Shown: positions 25,060-36,198 of the stretch, one piece after another
Numbering within the stretch: position 1 is the first letter of the stretch
Layout of the letters: every line of letters starts with the position of its first letter
Origin: Lysinibacillus cavernae
Lineage (GTDB): Bacteria > Bacillota > Bacilli > Bacillales_A > Planococcaceae
NCBI RefSeq assembly: GCF_009724685.1
Contig: NZ_WMEF01000013.1
Coordinates: 1-64,000 of the forward strand
Reading direction: 5' to 3'
Length of the DNA stretch: 64,000 bases
Notes under the pieces: model-generated
Seen by the model: the letters and a program-made list of their open reading frames with translations, nothing else
Told to the model about the DNA's origin: nothing
The model's database searches: none
Position numbers and translations under genes: made by a program

Positions 25060-27294
25060 ATGAGTCCATTATTAATTGCTAATATTGTTTTAACAGTCGT
25101 GGTTGTGCTTTATGCAGTAGGATTGTTCTTCTATCTGTTGAAAACACGCTATAAGTATGTGCAATTGGGGAAAAAGGTTGAGTTTGATGAGAGTGTAAAA
25201 GAACGACTGCGCTATATTATGGTCAATGTATTTGGTCAAAATAAGCTTTTAAAGGATCCAAAAAGTGGTTTAATTCACGTTATGTTTTTCTATGGATTTT
25301 TAATGGTACAGCTTGGTGCCATTGATTTAATTTGGAAAGGATTAGCGCCAGGATCACATCTGCCATTAGGCATTTTCTATGGTGTCTTTACATTCTTCCA
25401 AGAACTTGTGGTTCTAATGATTTTAATAGCGGTTGTGTGGGCATTTTACCGTCGCTATGTAGAAAAGCTAGTGCGTTTAAAACGAGGGTGGAAAAACGGA
25501 CTTGTATTAATTTTCATTGGTGGCTTAATGGTATCAACATTAATCGCTAATGGTATGGGGTTAGTTTGGCATGGTGAGGGATTAACATATACGGAGCCAG
25601 TTGCTTCTAGCATAGCTGCTATTTTTGGCTTCCTACCTGCATCTGTAGCTGTTGGAGTGTTCTATGTCATGTGGTGGGCTCACCTATTAATTCTATTAAC
25701 ATTCCTTGTGTATGTACCACAATCTAAGCATTTTCATTTAATTGTAAGTCCTGTTAATGTTTACATGAATCGTTTAGATCGTACAGGTACATTAACACCA
25801 ATCGATTTCGAGGCTTTAGAAGAAGCTGGAGAAAATGCTGAGAGTGAAGAGGATATGCCTTCTATTGGGGTCGGACGCATACAGGACTTCACGCAAAAGC
25901 AAATGCTTGATCTGTATTCTTGTGTAGAATGTGGTCGCTGTACAAATATGTGTCCAGCAACAGGAACAGGAAAAATGTTATCGCCTATGGATTTGATCGT
26001 GAAGTTGCGTGATCATTTAACATTTACGGGTGCTGTTGTAACGAAGCAAAAGCCATGGGTGCCTTATCAATTCTTTGCTAATACACAAGGCAATCAGCTT
26101 GCAATGGCAGCTGGTGCTGAAGGAGCGGTGATTGAAGACATCTACAATCCATCTTTAATTGGCGATGTGATTACAGAAGAAGAGATTTGGGCTTGTACAA
26201 CTTGTCGTAACTGTGAAGATCAATGCCCTGTAATGAATGAACATGTTGACAAAATTATTGACCTTCGTCGTTATTTAACAATGACTGAGGGTAAAGTAAA
26301 TCCAGATGCGCAACGTGCCATGACAAACATCGAGAGACAAGGAAATCCTTGGGGATTAAACCGTAAAGAAAAAGAGAATTGGCGTGATCTAGATCCAACT
26401 ATCCATATTCCAACAGTGAAAGAGCTTAAAAAATCTGGTGAGGAAATGGAATACTTATTATGGGTTGGTTCAATGGGTGCATTCGATAACCGCTCTCAAA
26501 AAATTGCTTTAGCTTTCTGTCGCCTATTAAACGAAGCTGGTGTGAAGTTTGCTATCTTAGGAAATAAAGAGAAAAACTCTGGGGACACACCTCGTCGTTT
26601 AGGGAATGAATTCTTATTCCAGGAGCTGGCTACGGCAAATATTGATGAGTTTGTTAAGAACGATGTAAAGAAAATTGTGACTATCGACCCTCATGCTTAC
26701 AACATCTTTAAAAATGAATACCAAGACTTTGGCTGGAAAGGTGAAGTGTATCATCATACTGAATTATTAAATCAGTTGATTGAAGAAAATCGCCTAGCGC
26801 TAAATTATGAGGTTCAAGAAACAATTGTTTTCCATGATTCTTGTTACTTAGGTCGTTACAATGATGTCTATGACGCTCCACGTGAGATTCTACGTGGTAT
26901 TCCTGGAGTGAAGCTTGTGGAAATGGAACGAAACCGCGAAACAGCCATGTGCTGTGGTGCAGGTGGTGGCTTAATGTGGATGGAAGAGCATGTCGGAAAT
27001 CGCATTAACGTAGCTCGTACGGAGCAAGCTCTTGCAACAAATGCATCGGTTATTTCTTCTGGCTGTCCTTATTGCTTAACAATGCTGGAGGATGGTACAA
27101 AGGCAAAAGAAGTAGAAGATTCAATTGGAACGTTTGATGTTGCGGAATTACTAGAGCGTTCAGTGTTTGGTGAAAAAGTGAAGGCTGTTGATCATTCTTC
27201 AGAGGAAGTAGTAGAAGAAACGCTCGAAGAGGTGCTAGCATCAGTAGAAAATGCTCAACAAGACAAAAATACTGAAGCAAGCGCAGAAAAATGA
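25060..27294 (+). CDS. fadF: FadF-like membrane iron-sulfur oxidoreductase
   Basis: A 744-aa membrane reductase. An N-terminal membrane module of about six segments (1-225, resembling the heme-binding gamma subunit of nitrate reductase type) is followed by two [4Fe-4S] ferredoxin motifs: CVECGRCTNMCP near 288 and CTTCRNCEDQCP near 378. A C-terminal CCG-type region has DSCYLGRYND and CCGAGGG near 631. The tail (about 710-744) is acidic. It is thought to pass electrons from acyl-CoA dehydrogenases (via ETF) to quinone. The B. subtilis orthologue lies near acdA, rpoE and pyrG, as here. GGGGGGA precedes ATG 25060. Confidence 0.88.
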   Translation: MSPLLIANIVLTVVVVLYAVGLFFYLLKTRYKYVQLGKKVEFDESVKERLRYIMVNVFGQNKLLKDPKSGLIHVMFFYGFLMVQLGAIDLIWKGLAPGSHLPLGIFYGVFTFFQELVVLMILIAVVWAFYRRYVEKLVRLKRGWKNGLVLIFIGGLMVSTLIANGMGLVWHGEGLTYTEPVASSIAAIFGFLPASVAVGVFYVMWWAHLLILLTFLVYVPQSKHFHLIVSPVNVYMNRLDRTGTLTPIDFEALEEAGENAESEEDMPSIGVGRIQDFTQKQMLDLYSCVECGRCTNMCPATGTGKMLSPMDLIVKLRDHLTFTGAVVTKQKPWVPYQFFANTQGNQLAMAAGAEGAVIEDIYNPSLIGDVITEEEIWACTTCRNCEDQCPVMNEHVDKIIDLRRYLTMTEGKVNPDAQRAMTNIERQGNPWGLNRKEKENWRDLDPTIHIPTVKELKKSGEEMEYLLWVGSMGAFDNRSQKIALAFCRLLNEAGVKFAILGNKEKNSGDTPRRLGNEFLFQELATANIDEFVKNDVKKIVTIDPHAYNIFKNEYQDFGWKGEVYHHTELLNQLIEENRLALNYEVQETIVFHDSCYLGRYNDVYDAPREILRGIPGVKLVEMERNRETAMCCGAGGGLMWMEEHVGNRINVARTEQALATNASVISSGCPYCLTMLEDGTKAKEVEDSIGTFDVAELLERSVFGEKVKAVDHSSEEVVEETLEEVLASVENAQQDKNTEASAEK

Positions 27295-27378
27295 TCGTTA
27301 TTGCAGAAATATTTTAGTTATCTGAAAAATATAAATTGCACAATAAAAAATTGTTTTGTAGAATAAGATTAAATGGAA

Positions 27379-27409
27379 ATGGGAGTTGAAATGAAAACTC
27401 CCATTTTTC
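27379..27409 (+). terminator. Terminator of fadF
   Basis: ATGGGAGTT (27379-27387) pairs with AACTCCCAT (27396-27404), followed by a T-run. Confidence 0.85.
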
Positions 27410-27419
27410 ATCGATAGAA

Positions 27420-27439
27420 GTCGAGCGAGCGTTCAGTCA
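27420..27439 (-). promoter_or_regulatory. Putative fatty-acid operator upstream of the thiolase operon
   Basis: On the minus strand this reads TGACTGAACGCTCGCTCGAC. It shares TGACTGAAYGCTCRCTC with the site before fadF. It sits 50 bases before the thiolase start and probably binds the same TetR-type repressor. Confidence 0.6.
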
Positions 27440-27491
27440 ATAAAATGCTGCACTACTTCATCGTGTACGTAAAACAAAAGGGGTGTTTTAC

Positions 27492-28697
27492 TTGAATAGA
27501 GCTGTAATTTTAGCAGGAGCAAGAACTGCGTTTGGCAAATTTGGTGGTTCATTATCAGCATTAAATGCAAGTGATTTAGGTGCCATTGCAATTAAAGGTG
27601 CGCTACAAAAAGCAAATATTGCACCTAACGAAGTGGATGAGGTGATTTTAGGCTCTGTTTTACAAGGGGGACAGGGGCAAATTCCTTCTCGACAGGCTGC
27701 GATGAAAGCCGATTTACCAACAGCGGTAAAAACAGAAACAATCAATAAAGTTTGTGCGTCAGGGATGCGTGCAGTGACATTAGCAGATCAATTGATTCGA
27801 TTAGGGGACGAAGAAGTGATTGTTGCTGGTGGGATGGAGTCTATGTCTAATGCTCCTTATTATCTGTTAAATGGTCGAAACGGCTTGCGTATGGGCGATT
27901 CAACAATGGTTGATGGTATGCTTTATGACGGCTTAACATGTGCTTTCGATAAAGCGAGACCACATATGGGTAGCTATGGGAATGCAACTGCTAAAGATTT
28001 CTCGCTAAGTCGTGAGGACCAGGATGCTTGGTCAGTTCGTAGTCATGAACGTGCACTAGCAGCAATTGAAAACGGTAACTTTGCTGAAGAAATCGTACCA
28101 GTCGAGATTCCACAACGAAAAGGTGAGCCATTTGTTGTTGATACAGATGAAGCACCAAGAGCAGGTACATCTTTGGAAGTGCTGTCAAAGCTGAAACCAG
28201 CCTTTGACAAGGATGGCACGATTACAGCAGGAAATGCACCTGGTGTTAACGATGGTGCATGTGCACTTGTAGTCATGAGTGAGGAACGTGCAGAACGTGA
28301 AGGCAGAGAGCCATTAGCCATTATTCTTGGACATGACGAGCTAGCGATTGAGCCAGAAAACTTCCCACAAACACCGGGTCTTGTCATTAATAAATTATTG
28401 AAAAAGACCAATAAATCATTAGCGGATATTGATTTGTTCGAAATCAACGAAGCCTTTGCAGCAGTTGCTTTAGTCAGCAAACAACTGGCGGATTTAGATG
28501 CAGAAAAGGTTAATGTTAATGGTGGTGCAGTTGCTTTAGGTCATCCAATTGGTGCATCTGGCGCACGCATTATTTTAACGCTTGCACAAGAATTGAAGCG
28601 TCGCGGCGGTGGCATTGGTATTGCTGCAATCTGTTCAGGCGGTGGTCAAGGTGATGCAATTATGATTGAAGTACCAAAAACAGGGGGACTGAACTAA
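27492..28697 (+). CDS. Acetyl-CoA C-acyltransferase (thiolase)
   Basis: A 401-aa thiolase that cleaves 3-ketoacyl-CoA or condenses acetyl-CoA. The nucleophilic Cys lies in [13 protein letters not shown] (about residue 88), the His in [20 protein letters not shown], and the second Cys in [16 protein letters not shown] 27492 is chosen because it gives the family N-terminus [18 protein letters not shown] with AAAGGGG 8 bases upstream; the GTG at 27483 abuts that site. It is first in an operon with a 3-hydroxyacyl-CoA dehydrogenase (1-base overlap) and two acyl-CoA dehydrogenases, pointing to beta-oxidation. Confidence 0.92.
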   Translation: MNRAVILAGARTAFGKFGGSLSALNASDLGAIAIKGALQKANIAPNEVDEVILGSVLQGGQGQIPSRQAAMKADLPTAVKTETINKVCASGMRAVTLADQLIRLGDEEVIVAGGMESMSNAPYYLLNGRNGLRMGDSTMVDGMLYDGLTCAFDKARPHMGSYGNATAKDFSLSREDQDAWSVRSHERALAAIENGNFAEEIVPVEIPQRKGEPFVVDTDEAPRAGTSLEVLSKLKPAFDKDGTITAGNAPGVNDGACALVVMSEERAEREGREPLAIILGHDELAIEPENFPQTPGLVINKLLKKTNKSLADIDLFEINEAFAAVALVSKQLADLDAEKVNVNGGAVALGHPIGASGARIILTLAQELKRRGGGIGIAAICSGGGQGDAIMIEVPKTGGLN

Positions 28698-29548
28698 TGG
28701 GAATCCAAAAGGTAATGGTCATTGGTGCAGGGCAAATGGGCTCTGGCATTGCACAAGTTTGTGCGCAAGCAGGCTATGAAGTGAAATTGAACGATATCAA
28801 ACAAGAGTTTTTCGAGCGTGGACTAGGGGTTATTACGAAAAATCTTTCACGCGATGTAGAAAAAGGCCGTAAAACAGAAGATGAAAAAGCAGCCGTTTTA
28901 AGTCGAATTAGTATGTCACTAGAGTTACAGGATGCTAGTGATGTAGATATTATCATTGAAGCGGCTGTAGAAAATATGGAAATAAAGCAATCTATCTTTA
29001 AGCAACTTGATGGTATTGCACCAGCACATGCTATTTTAGCTACGAATACTTCTTCACTACCTATTACAGAAATCGCAGCTGTAACAAATCGTCCAGAGCA
29101 AGTGATTGGTATGCACTTTATGAATCCAGTGCCTGTCATGAAGCTTGTCGAAATCATTAGAGGTTTGGCAACAACTGATGAAGTGTACAAAGCTGTTGAA
29201 GAGATGACAACTAAGTTATCGAAAACACCAGTAGAAGTGAATGACTTCCCAGGATTTATTTCAAACCGAATTTTACTACCGATGATTAATGAAGCGATTT
29301 ATGCACTATATGAAGGTGTAGCTACGAAGGAAGCAATCGACGATGTCATGAAGCTGGGTATGAACCATCCGATGGGACCGCTGACATTAGCAGACTTCAT
29401 TGGCTTGGATACTTGTCTTTACATCATGGAAATTTTACATGAGGGTCTAGGAGATAGTAAATATCGCCCTTGTCCACTGCTTCGCAAATACGTTGCAGCT
29501 GGCTGGCTAGGAAAGAAATCAGGAAGAGGCTTTTACGTTTACGAATAA
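28697..29548 (+). CDS. 3-hydroxybutyryl-CoA dehydrogenase
   Basis: A 283-aa NAD-dependent 3-hydroxyacyl-CoA dehydrogenase, the short single-function type. The Rossmann motif [16 protein letters not shown] starts at residue 6. The catalytic His follows in [19 protein letters not shown], and the substrate-domain motif [18 protein letters not shown] is present. The C-terminus ends [11 protein letters not shown]. It overlaps the thiolase stop by one base (TAATG), indicating coupled translation. It resembles B. subtilis MmgB; chain-length preference cannot be read from sequence. Confidence 0.92.
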   Translation: MGIQKVMVIGAGQMGSGIAQVCAQAGYEVKLNDIKQEFFERGLGVITKNLSRDVEKGRKTEDEKAAVLSRISMSLELQDASDVDIIIEAAVENMEIKQSIFKQLDGIAPAHAILATNTSSLPITEIAAVTNRPEQVIGMHFMNPVPVMKLVEIIRGLATTDEVYKAVEEMTTKLSKTPVEVNDFPGFISNRILLPMINEAIYALYEGVATKEAIDDVMKLGMNHPMGPLTLADFIGLDTCLYIMEILHEGLGDSKYRPCPLLRKYVAAGWLGKKSGRGFYVYE

Positions 29549-29607
29549 TCCTATGGGGATGGGGTTATTTAGATGCTACGGGACAACTAAGAGGGGTGAC
29601 ATTATAG

Positions 29608-30744
29608 ATGCATTTGCTATTTACAGATGAGCAAATTATGATGCGCGATATGGTACGTAATTTTGCTCAGGAAAAAATTCAACCATTTGTAGAGCGAATG
29701 GAAGCAGGGGAATTCCCTCGAGAGCTTCTTCAACAAATGGGTGAACTTGGCTTAATGGGAATCACAACACCAGAGGAGTTAGGTGGCTCTGGTATGGATT
29801 TTACATCGTATATTATTGCGATTAATGAACTATCGAAAGTAAGCGCTGTAATGGGCGTTATTTTATCAGTGCATACTTCGGTTGGAACGAATCCAATCAT
29901 TTACTTTGGGAATGACGAACAAAAGAAACGTTATGTACCAAAGCTTGCAGCAGGGGAATATTTAGGTGCATTTTGTTTAACAGAACCAAGTGCGGGTTCA
30001 GATGCAGGCTCTCTACAATCAAAGGCAGTGCGAGATGGCGATGAGTATGTCATTAACGGCTCTAAAGTATTTATTACAAATGGTGGCGAGGCTGATGTGT
30101 ATATTGTATTCGCATCGACTAACCCTGCTCAAAAAACACGAGGCATTTCTGCATTTATTGTCGAAAAGGGAACACCTGGCTTAATCATTGGAAAAGATGA
30201 AAAGAAGATGGGCTTACACGGTTCACGAACTGTTCAGCTGACATTTGATAATTGTCGTATCCCAGCAGACAACCTCTTAGGGGAAGAGGGAGAAGGCTTC
30301 AAGATTGCGATGGCTAATTTAGATGTTGGACGAATTGGCATTGCGGCACAGGCTTTAGGGATTGCTGAAGCAGCACTTGAGGCGGCTACCGCTTATGCCA
30401 AAGAACGTGTTCAATTCGGCAAACCGATTGCGACGCAACAAGGTGTTGGCTTTAAGCTAGCTGATATGGCAACGGCTGTTGAATCAGCAAAACTATTAGT
30501 CTATCGTGCAGCAGATTTACGTGCAAAGGGTTTACCGTGTGGAGCCGAAGCTTCAATGGCCAAACTTTTCGCATCACGTACAGCGGTACAAACTGCAATT
30601 GAAGCTGTTCAAGTTTTCGGTGGCTATGGCTATACAGAAGATTATCCAGTAGAGCGATATTTCCGCGATGCAAAGGTTACTGAAATCTATGAAGGTACAA
30701 GTGAAATTCAAAGGCTAGTCATTAGTAAACATTTACTGAAATAA
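29608..30744 (+). CDS. Acyl-CoA dehydrogenase (first copy)
   Basis: A 378-aa FAD enzyme that introduces the alpha-beta double bond into acyl-CoA. Signature sequences are GAFCLTEPSAGSDAG near 125 and [20 protein letters not shown] near 335, with the catalytic Glu in ITEIYEGTSEIQ-like context (VTEIYEGTSEIQRLV) near 362. GAGGGGTG lies upstream of ATG 29608. It is close in sequence to the next gene (both about 378 aa), so the pair is probably a duplication with divided substrate ranges. Electrons would pass via ETF to the FadF-like reductase. Confidence 0.92.
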   Translation: MHLLFTDEQIMMRDMVRNFAQEKIQPFVERMEAGEFPRELLQQMGELGLMGITTPEELGGSGMDFTSYIIAINELSKVSAVMGVILSVHTSVGTNPIIYFGNDEQKKRYVPKLAAGEYLGAFCLTEPSAGSDAGSLQSKAVRDGDEYVINGSKVFITNGGEADVYIVFASTNPAQKTRGISAFIVEKGTPGLIIGKDEKKMGLHGSRTVQLTFDNCRIPADNLLGEEGEGFKIAMANLDVGRIGIAAQALGIAEAALEAATAYAKERVQFGKPIATQQGVGFKLADMATAVESAKLLVYRAADLRAKGLPCGAEASMAKLFASRTAVQTAIEAVQVFGGYGYTEDYPVERYFRDAKVTEIYEGTSEIQRLVISKHLLK

Positions 30745-30932
30745 AGCCTGATGTTAGGTAGTTGGATAGTGCATTATGCGTGGGAAGATAAATTAATTAA
30801 TCAAGTAGCAATCGCTCATTAGTGTGAAAGATGCTCAATAAAGTGGGGGAAGAAGATACAATACCCGCTCAATCCAACATAACAAGACACAGTCACACAG
30901 AACAGAGTCTAATAAAAAAGGGGAAATGGACA

Positions 30933-32069
30933 ATGAACTTTCAGTTAACAGAAGAACATGAACAATTACGTGAAATGATTCGTGATTTTGCTATTAATGA
31001 AGTGGCTCCAACAGCGGCAGAACGTGACGAAAATGAAGAATTTGACCGTACAATTTTCGATAAAATGGCGGAGCTTGGTTTAACAGGTATTCCGTGGCCA
31101 GAGGAATATGGTGGTGCAGGATTTGATTATCTTGCGTATGTCATTGCTGTCGAGGAATTATCACGTGTCTGTGCTTCAACAGGGGTAACGTTATCTGCAC
31201 ATACTTCACTTGCAGGATGGCCCCTTTACAAGTTCGGTACAGAAGAACAAAAACAAAAATACCTTCGTCCAATGGCTGAAGGAAAGCATATTGGAGCGTA
31301 CGGATTAACAGAACCAGGATCAGGTTCGGATGCTGGTGGCATGAAAACATATGCAAAGCGTGATGGCGATGATTATATTATAAATGGCTCAAAAATCTTT
31401 ATTACAAACGGTGGCGTGGCAGATACATACATTGTATTTGCGGTAACAGATCCAGAAGCAAAAAATGGTACATCAGCATTTATCGTGGAAGCTGGATTTG
31501 AGGGATTCTCTGTAGGTAAGAAAGAAAAGAAATTAGGCATTCGTTCATCTCCTACAACAGAGATCATTTTTGATAACTGTCGTGTTCCAAAAGAAAACCT
31601 ACTAGGAGCTGAAGGAGAAGGTTTTAAGATTGCCATGACGACATTAGACGGTGGACGTAATGGTATTGCGGCACAGGCTGTGGGAATTGCTCAAGGGGCA
31701 CTTGATGCAGCAGTCGAATACGCTAAAGAACGTGTACAATTTGGTAAACCAATCGCTGCAAATCAAGGTGTATCCTTTAAATTAGCAGACATGGCTACTC
31801 AAATTGAAGCTTCTCGACTTCTTACATACCAAGCAGCTTGGTTAGAGTCTAATAATCTACCATACGGTAAGGCATCTGCAATGGCGAAATTAATGGCTGG
31901 CGATACTGCAATGAGTGTAACGACAGAGGCGGTTCAAGTATTTGGTGGCTATGGTTATACAAAAGATTATCCAGTAGAGCGCTTTATGCGTGATGCTAAA
32001 ATTACACAAATTTACGAAGGTACGCAGGAGATTCAACGTCTTGTTATCTCGCGTATGTTAACGAAATAA
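30933..32069 (+). CDS. acdA: Acyl-CoA dehydrogenase (second copy, AcdA-like)
   Basis: A 378-aa acyl-CoA dehydrogenase with [35 protein letters not shown] and [19 protein letters not shown], including the catalytic Glu. ATG 30933 gives the family start [19 protein letters not shown] with AAAAGGGG 9 bases upstream; the longer open frame from 30831 adds 34 atypical residues and is rejected. B. subtilis acdA stands near rpoE and fadF, supporting the name. The TetR gene begins immediately after the stop codon. Confidence 0.92.
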   Translation: MNFQLTEEHEQLREMIRDFAINEVAPTAAERDENEEFDRTIFDKMAELGLTGIPWPEEYGGAGFDYLAYVIAVEELSRVCASTGVTLSAHTSLAGWPLYKFGTEEQKQKYLRPMAEGKHIGAYGLTEPGSGSDAGGMKTYAKRDGDDYIINGSKIFITNGGVADTYIVFAVTDPEAKNGTSAFIVEAGFEGFSVGKKEKKLGIRSSPTTEIIFDNCRVPKENLLGAEGEGFKIAMTTLDGGRNGIAAQAVGIAQGALDAAVEYAKERVQFGKPIAANQGVSFKLADMATQIEASRLLTYQAAWLESNNLPYGKASAMAKLMAGDTAMSVTTEAVQVFGGYGYTKDYPVERFMRDAKITQIYEGTQEIQRLVISRMLTK

Positions 32070-32072
32070 TTG

Positions 32073-32705
32073 ATGACTGAAAAAGATAAAAGGCCCCAAG
32101 TACAGTCAACTGTAAAAGATGAAAATTTAATCGCCATTCGCCGTGAACAAATGATTCAGGGAGCTATAAAATTATTTAAAGAAAAAGGCTTTCATCGAGC
32201 CACGACGAGAGAAATCGCAAAAGCTGCAGGCTTTAGTATCGGTACCTTATATGAATATATCCGAACTAAAGAAGACGTTCTTTACCTTGTTTGTGATAGT
32301 ATCTATCATCATGCAATGGAGCGACTTTCAAGTTACGAGATTAAAGCAGGAACAATCGATGAGTTAAAAGAAATGATTCGAGAATATTTCCTGCAAATTG
32401 ATAGCATGGTTGATGAGCTAACAATCATGTATCAAGAAACAAAATCATTGTCAAAAGAAGCGCAACGTTATGTCTTTAGTAAAGAGTTTGAAATGGTTGC
32501 CACATTTGAGCGGTTGCTACAGCGTTGTGTGCAGTCGGGAGAACTAACTATGACAGACAATCAAATCCATTTAGCGGCCAATAACTTAGTTGTGTCGGGA
32601 CAAAGTTGGGCGTTCCGCAAATGGGCATTACATCGTCAGCATTCAATTGATGAGTTTATTGACATGCAAATCACATTGTTCATTTCAGGCATAAAGGGGT
32701 TCTAA
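32073..32705 (+). CDS. TetR-family regulator of the acyl-CoA oxidation cluster
   Basis: A 210-aa TetR regulator. Helix-turn-helix at about residues 26-72: REQMIQGAIKLFKEKGFHRA, then TTREIAKAAGFSIGTLYEYI and RTKEDVLYLV. The remainder is the helical ligand-binding/dimer domain. ATG 32073 lies 3 bases after the dehydrogenase stop, with no clear ribosome binding site, so it is probably translated by coupling. A TTG at 32070 is an alternative. It is the best candidate to bind the shared motif before fadF and the thiolase, with acyl-CoA as likely ligand (known for FadR of B. subtilis). It is not a close match to FadR itself. Confidence 0.82.
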   Translation: MTEKDKRPQVQSTVKDENLIAIRREQMIQGAIKLFKEKGFHRATTREIAKAAGFSIGTLYEYIRTKEDVLYLVCDSIYHHAMERLSSYEIKAGTIDELKEMIREYFLQIDSMVDELTIMYQETKSLSKEAQRYVFSKEFEMVATFERLLQRCVQSGELTMTDNQIHLAANNLVVSGQSWAFRKWALHRQHSIDEFIDMQITLFISGIKGF

Positions 32706-32724
32706 TATTTTGTAAGGGGTTGGT

Positions 32725-32766
32725 CGGCAATTGCATAAAGCGACATTGCAATTGCCGGCTTTTTTC
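32725..32766 (+). terminator. Terminator of the beta-oxidation operon
   Basis: CGGCAATTGCA (32725-32735) pairs perfectly with TGCAATTGCCG (32747-32757), followed by GCTTTTTTC. Confidence 0.9.
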
Positions 32767-32798
32767 AATTCATTAAGGGGAGAGAGTGGGGGTTTCAT

Positions 32799-35700
32799 AT
32801 GACAAAGGTAGACGTATATCGTCCAAAAAATCACGTACGTTTTGTGACAGCATCGAGTCTCTTTGATGGACATGATGCTTCAGTCAATATTATGCGACGT
32901 ATTTTACAATCGAGCGGTGTAGAAGTAATCCATTTAGGTCATAACCGTTCAGTTGAAGAAGTCGTGAATGCTGCGATACAAGAAGATGCGCAAGGTATTG
33001 CTGTTTCTTCTTATCAAGGTGGGCATATGGAATACTTTAAATATATGTATGATTTACTGCGTGAAAAAGGTGCACCACATATTAAAATTTATGGTGGTGG
33101 TGGTGGGGTTATTCTACCACGTGAAATAAAAGAACTTCATACGTATGGTATTGCTGGGATATTTTCACCAGAGGATGGCCGTGTATTAGGGCTACAAGGA
33201 ATGATTAATGAGCAAATTAAAGGAACGGACTTTCCAACAGCAACTGGTAGCTATTTAGAAAAATTAGAGGCTTTAACGACAAAAACTCCTGAAATTTTAG
33301 CGAATCTAATAACAGCAGCTGAATCAAATGAGGATGAAGCTACGAAAAATATGCTGGATGAGGCACGAAAGCGTTCAAAAGGTACACCTATAATGGGGAT
33401 TACAGGAACAGGTGGCGCAGGGAAATCTTCGTTAACGGATGAGCTGATACGCCGATTCTTGAAAGAATTCCCAGAAAAACGTGTAGCCATTCTTTCAGTC
33501 GATCCGACAAAGCAAAAAACAGGTGGGGCATTACTTGGGGATCGAATTCGCATGAATGCTATCTTCAATAACCGTGTCTATATGCGTAGTTTAGCAACAC
33601 GAGGTTCTCGCACTGAATTATCTGCATCGATTGGTGATGTGCTAGATGTAGTACGTGTAGCAGGCTATGATTTAATCATCGTTGAAACAAGCGGTATTGG
33701 TCAGGGTGATGCCGAAATTACAAAATACACGGATCTATCCATGTATGTCATGACAAGTGAATTCGGTGCACCAACACAGCTTGAGAAAATTGATATGATT
33801 GATTTTGCAGATGTTATTGCTATCAATAAGTTTGAGCGTAAAGGCTCTGAGGATGCACTGCGTCAAGTCCAAAAACAATACCAACGTTCACGAGAACTTT
33901 GGGATGAATCACTGGATAATATGCCAGTTTACGGTACGATTGCTAGTCAATTTAATGACAAAGGGACAAATGCATTATTCGCAGCCTTAGTTACGATTAT
34001 TAACAAAAAAACAGGTTACAATTGGGAAACGAGCTATGAGCAGTTCGCTAAAACGCAAAAGCAAGATGTCATCATTCCAAACGATCGTCGTTATTATTTA
34101 CGTGAACTTACTGACACTGTTCGTGGCTATCATAAAAAATCAGAGCAGCAAGTGGCATTTGCTAGACGTTTGTTCCAATTAGAAGGTGCCATTGTAGCAG
34201 TTAAAGAAAAAGCGCCAGATGATGTACTTGTCGCATCACTTACTTCCTTAGCAGAAGGTGTCAGAGATGAATTAACAGCTGAATCCAAGCGTATATTAGA
34301 AAATTGGCAAGCTTTAAAAGAAGCTTATGCTGGTGATGAGTTTGTGACGAAAGTTCGAGATAAAGAGATTCGCACAATCTTAAAAACAACAAGTCTTTCT
34401 GGCACAAAAATCCCAAAGGTTGCATTGCCAAAATTTGAGGACTATGGTGAAATATTGCGTTGGGTTTATAAAGAAAATGTTCCAGGGGAATTTCCATATA
34501 CAGCAGGTGTTTTCCAATTCAAACGTGAGGGAGAAGATCCGAAACGTCAATTTGCTGGGGAAGGAACTCCGGAGCGTACAAATAAACGATTCCACTATTT
34601 ATCCAAGGACGATGATGCGAAACGTTTATCCACAGCATTTGATTCAGTAACACTGTACGGTGAGGACCCAGATTATCGACCAGACATTTATGGTAAGGTT
34701 GGGGAATCAGGTGTATCTATCTGTACACTTGAGGATATGAAAAAGTTGTATGCAGGCTTTGATTTATGTGCACCATCTACATCTGTGTCTATGACGATCA
34801 ATGGTCCAGCACCTATTATTTTAGCGATGTTCATGAATACGGCAATTGATCAACAAGTAAAATTGCGTGAGCAAGAGCTAGGACGAACTTTGACAGTTGA
34901 AGAGTTTACAGAAACACGTGAGAGAACATTGCAGGTCGTGCGTGGAACAGTGCAAGCTGATATTTTAAAAGAAGATCAGGGGCAAAATACATGCATTTTC
35001 TCAACAGAGTTTGCTTTACGTATGATGGGGGATATTCAGCAATACTTTATTGACCATAAAGTACGAAACTACTATTCAGTTTCAATTTCTGGGTACCATA
35101 TTGCGGAGGCTGGAGCGAATCCTATTTCCCAATTAGCCTTCACTTTAGCAAATGGTTTTACGTATGTAGAGTATTATTTAAGTCGTGGCATGAATATTAA
35201 CGACTTTGCACCAAATCTATCGTTCTTCTTCTCTAACGGGCTTGATCCAGAGTATACAGTAATTGGACGTGTTGCTCGTCGTATTTGGGCCATTGTTATG
35301 CGGGATAAATACGGTGCAAATGAGCGGGCGCAAAAACTGAAATATCATATTCAAACATCAGGTCGTAGTCTACATGCACAAGAGATTGATTTTAATGATA
35401 TTCGTACAACATTACAGGCATTGATGGCGTTACAAGACAACTGTAACTCATTGCATACAAACGCTTATGACGAGGCGATTACTACACCTACAGAGGAATC
35501 AGTACGTCGTGCTATGGCCATTCAAATGATTATTACGAAGGAGCATGGTCTAGCGAAAAACGAAAATCCACTGCAAGGTGCATATATTGTTGAAGAATTG
35601 ACAGATCTTGTGGAAGAAGCGGTTCTTGAAGAATTTGATCGTATTAATGATCGTGGTGGTGTGTTAGGTGCAATGGAAACGCAATACCAACGAGGGAAAA

Positions 35701-36047
35701 TTCAAGAAGAGTCTATGCACTATGAAATGCTAAAACATTCAGGAGAGTTACCAATCATCGGCGTCAACACTTACTTGAATCCAAACCCTCCTTCAGATGC
35801 TGATATAGATAATATGGAAATTGCACGTGCATCAACAGAAGAGAAAGAAACACAAATTCACAATTTACAAGCATTCTGGAAGACACATGAAGAAGAAAGT
35901 GAAGCAGCGATTGCGCGTTTACAAGAAGTTGCTGTCAACAACGGTAATATTTTTGCTGAGCTTATGGAATCTGTAAAAGTAGCTAGTTTAGGACAAATTA
36001 CAAAAGCCTTATATGAAGTTGGCGGACAATACCGTCGTAATATGTAG
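32799..36047 (+). CDS. icmF: Fused isobutyryl-CoA mutase IcmF
   Basis: A 1082-aa coenzyme-B12-dependent mutase with its own G-protein chaperone. The N-terminal B12-binding domain (about 10-145) has the base-off His25 in [13 protein letters not shown] and [12 protein letters not shown]. The middle MeaI-type GTPase has the P-loop [12 protein letters not shown] (about 200-211) and [12 protein letters not shown]. The C-terminal substrate/mutase barrel runs from about 545 to the end, with [15 protein letters not shown] and [16 protein letters not shown]. It interconverts isobutyryl-CoA and butyryl-CoA; related enzymes also act on isovaleryl/pivalyl-CoA. It follows acyl-CoA dehydrogenases and a B12 uptake operon, so valine or branched-acid carbon could enter beta-oxidation. 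Confidence 0.95.
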   Translation: MTKVDVYRPKNHVRFVTASSLFDGHDASVNIMRRILQSSGVEVIHLGHNRSVEEVVNAAIQEDAQGIAVSSYQGGHMEYFKYMYDLLREKGAPHIKIYGGGGGVILPREIKELHTYGIAGIFSPEDGRVLGLQGMINEQIKGTDFPTATGSYLEKLEALTTKTPEILANLITAAESNEDEATKNMLDEARKRSKGTPIMGITGTGGAGKSSLTDELIRRFLKEFPEKRVAILSVDPTKQKTGGALLGDRIRMNAIFNNRVYMRSLATRGSRTELSASIGDVLDVVRVAGYDLIIVETSGIGQGDAEITKYTDLSMYVMTSEFGAPTQLEKIDMIDFADVIAINKFERKGSEDALRQVQKQYQRSRELWDESLDNMPVYGTIASQFNDKGTNALFAALVTIINKKTGYNWETSYEQFAKTQKQDVIIPNDRRYYLRELTDTVRGYHKKSEQQVAFARRLFQLEGAIVAVKEKAPDDVLVASLTSLAEGVRDELTAESKRILENWQALKEAYAGDEFVTKVRDKEIRTILKTTSLSGTKIPKVALPKFEDYGEILRWVYKENVPGEFPYTAGVFQFKREGEDPKRQFAGEGTPERTNKRFHYLSKDDDAKRLSTAFDSVTLYGEDPDYRPDIYGKVGESGVSICTLEDMKKLYAGFDLCAPSTSVSMTINGPAPIILAMFMNTAIDQQVKLREQELGRTLTVEEFTETRERTLQVVRGTVQADILKEDQGQNTCIFSTEFALRMMGDIQQYFIDHKVRNYYSVSISGYHIAEAGANPISQLAFTLANGFTYVEYYLSRGMNINDFAPNLSFFFSNGLDPEYTVIGRVARRIWAIVMRDKYGANERAQKLKYHIQTSGRSLHAQEIDFNDIRTTLQALMALQDNCNSLHTNAYDEAITTPTEESVRRAMAIQMIITKEHGLAKNENPLQGAYIVEELTDLVEEAVLEEFDRINDRGGVLGAMETQYQRGKIQEESMHYEMLKHSGELPIIGVNTYLNPNPPSDADIDNMEIARASTEEKETQIHNLQAFWKTHEEESEAAIARLQEVAVNNGNIFAELMESVKVASLGQITKALYEVGGQYRRNM

Positions 36048-36117
36048 TGCTAGTCGTTCAAAACTTCTTGCTTTCTATCATTTTTTCTAATTTATGGGAC
36101 GTACTTCTCTAATTTCT

Positions 36118-36153
36118 AGTGTCTAGTCATAAGATTAGGCACTTCTTTTTATT
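36118..36153 (+). terminator. Terminator of icmF
   Basis: AGTGTCTA (36118-36125) pairs with TAGGCACT (36136-36143), with one G-U pair, followed by TCTTTTTATTT. Confidence 0.65.
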
Positions 36154-36198
36154 TCAGCTATAATAGAAATGTAAAAAAAAGGGGAGGCGCAGTAGAGG

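Noticed and set aside
30831-30932. N-terminal extension of the second acyl-CoA dehydrogenase
   Set aside because: The extra 34 residues are unlike the family and would span the AAAAGGGG ribosome binding site that serves ATG 30933.
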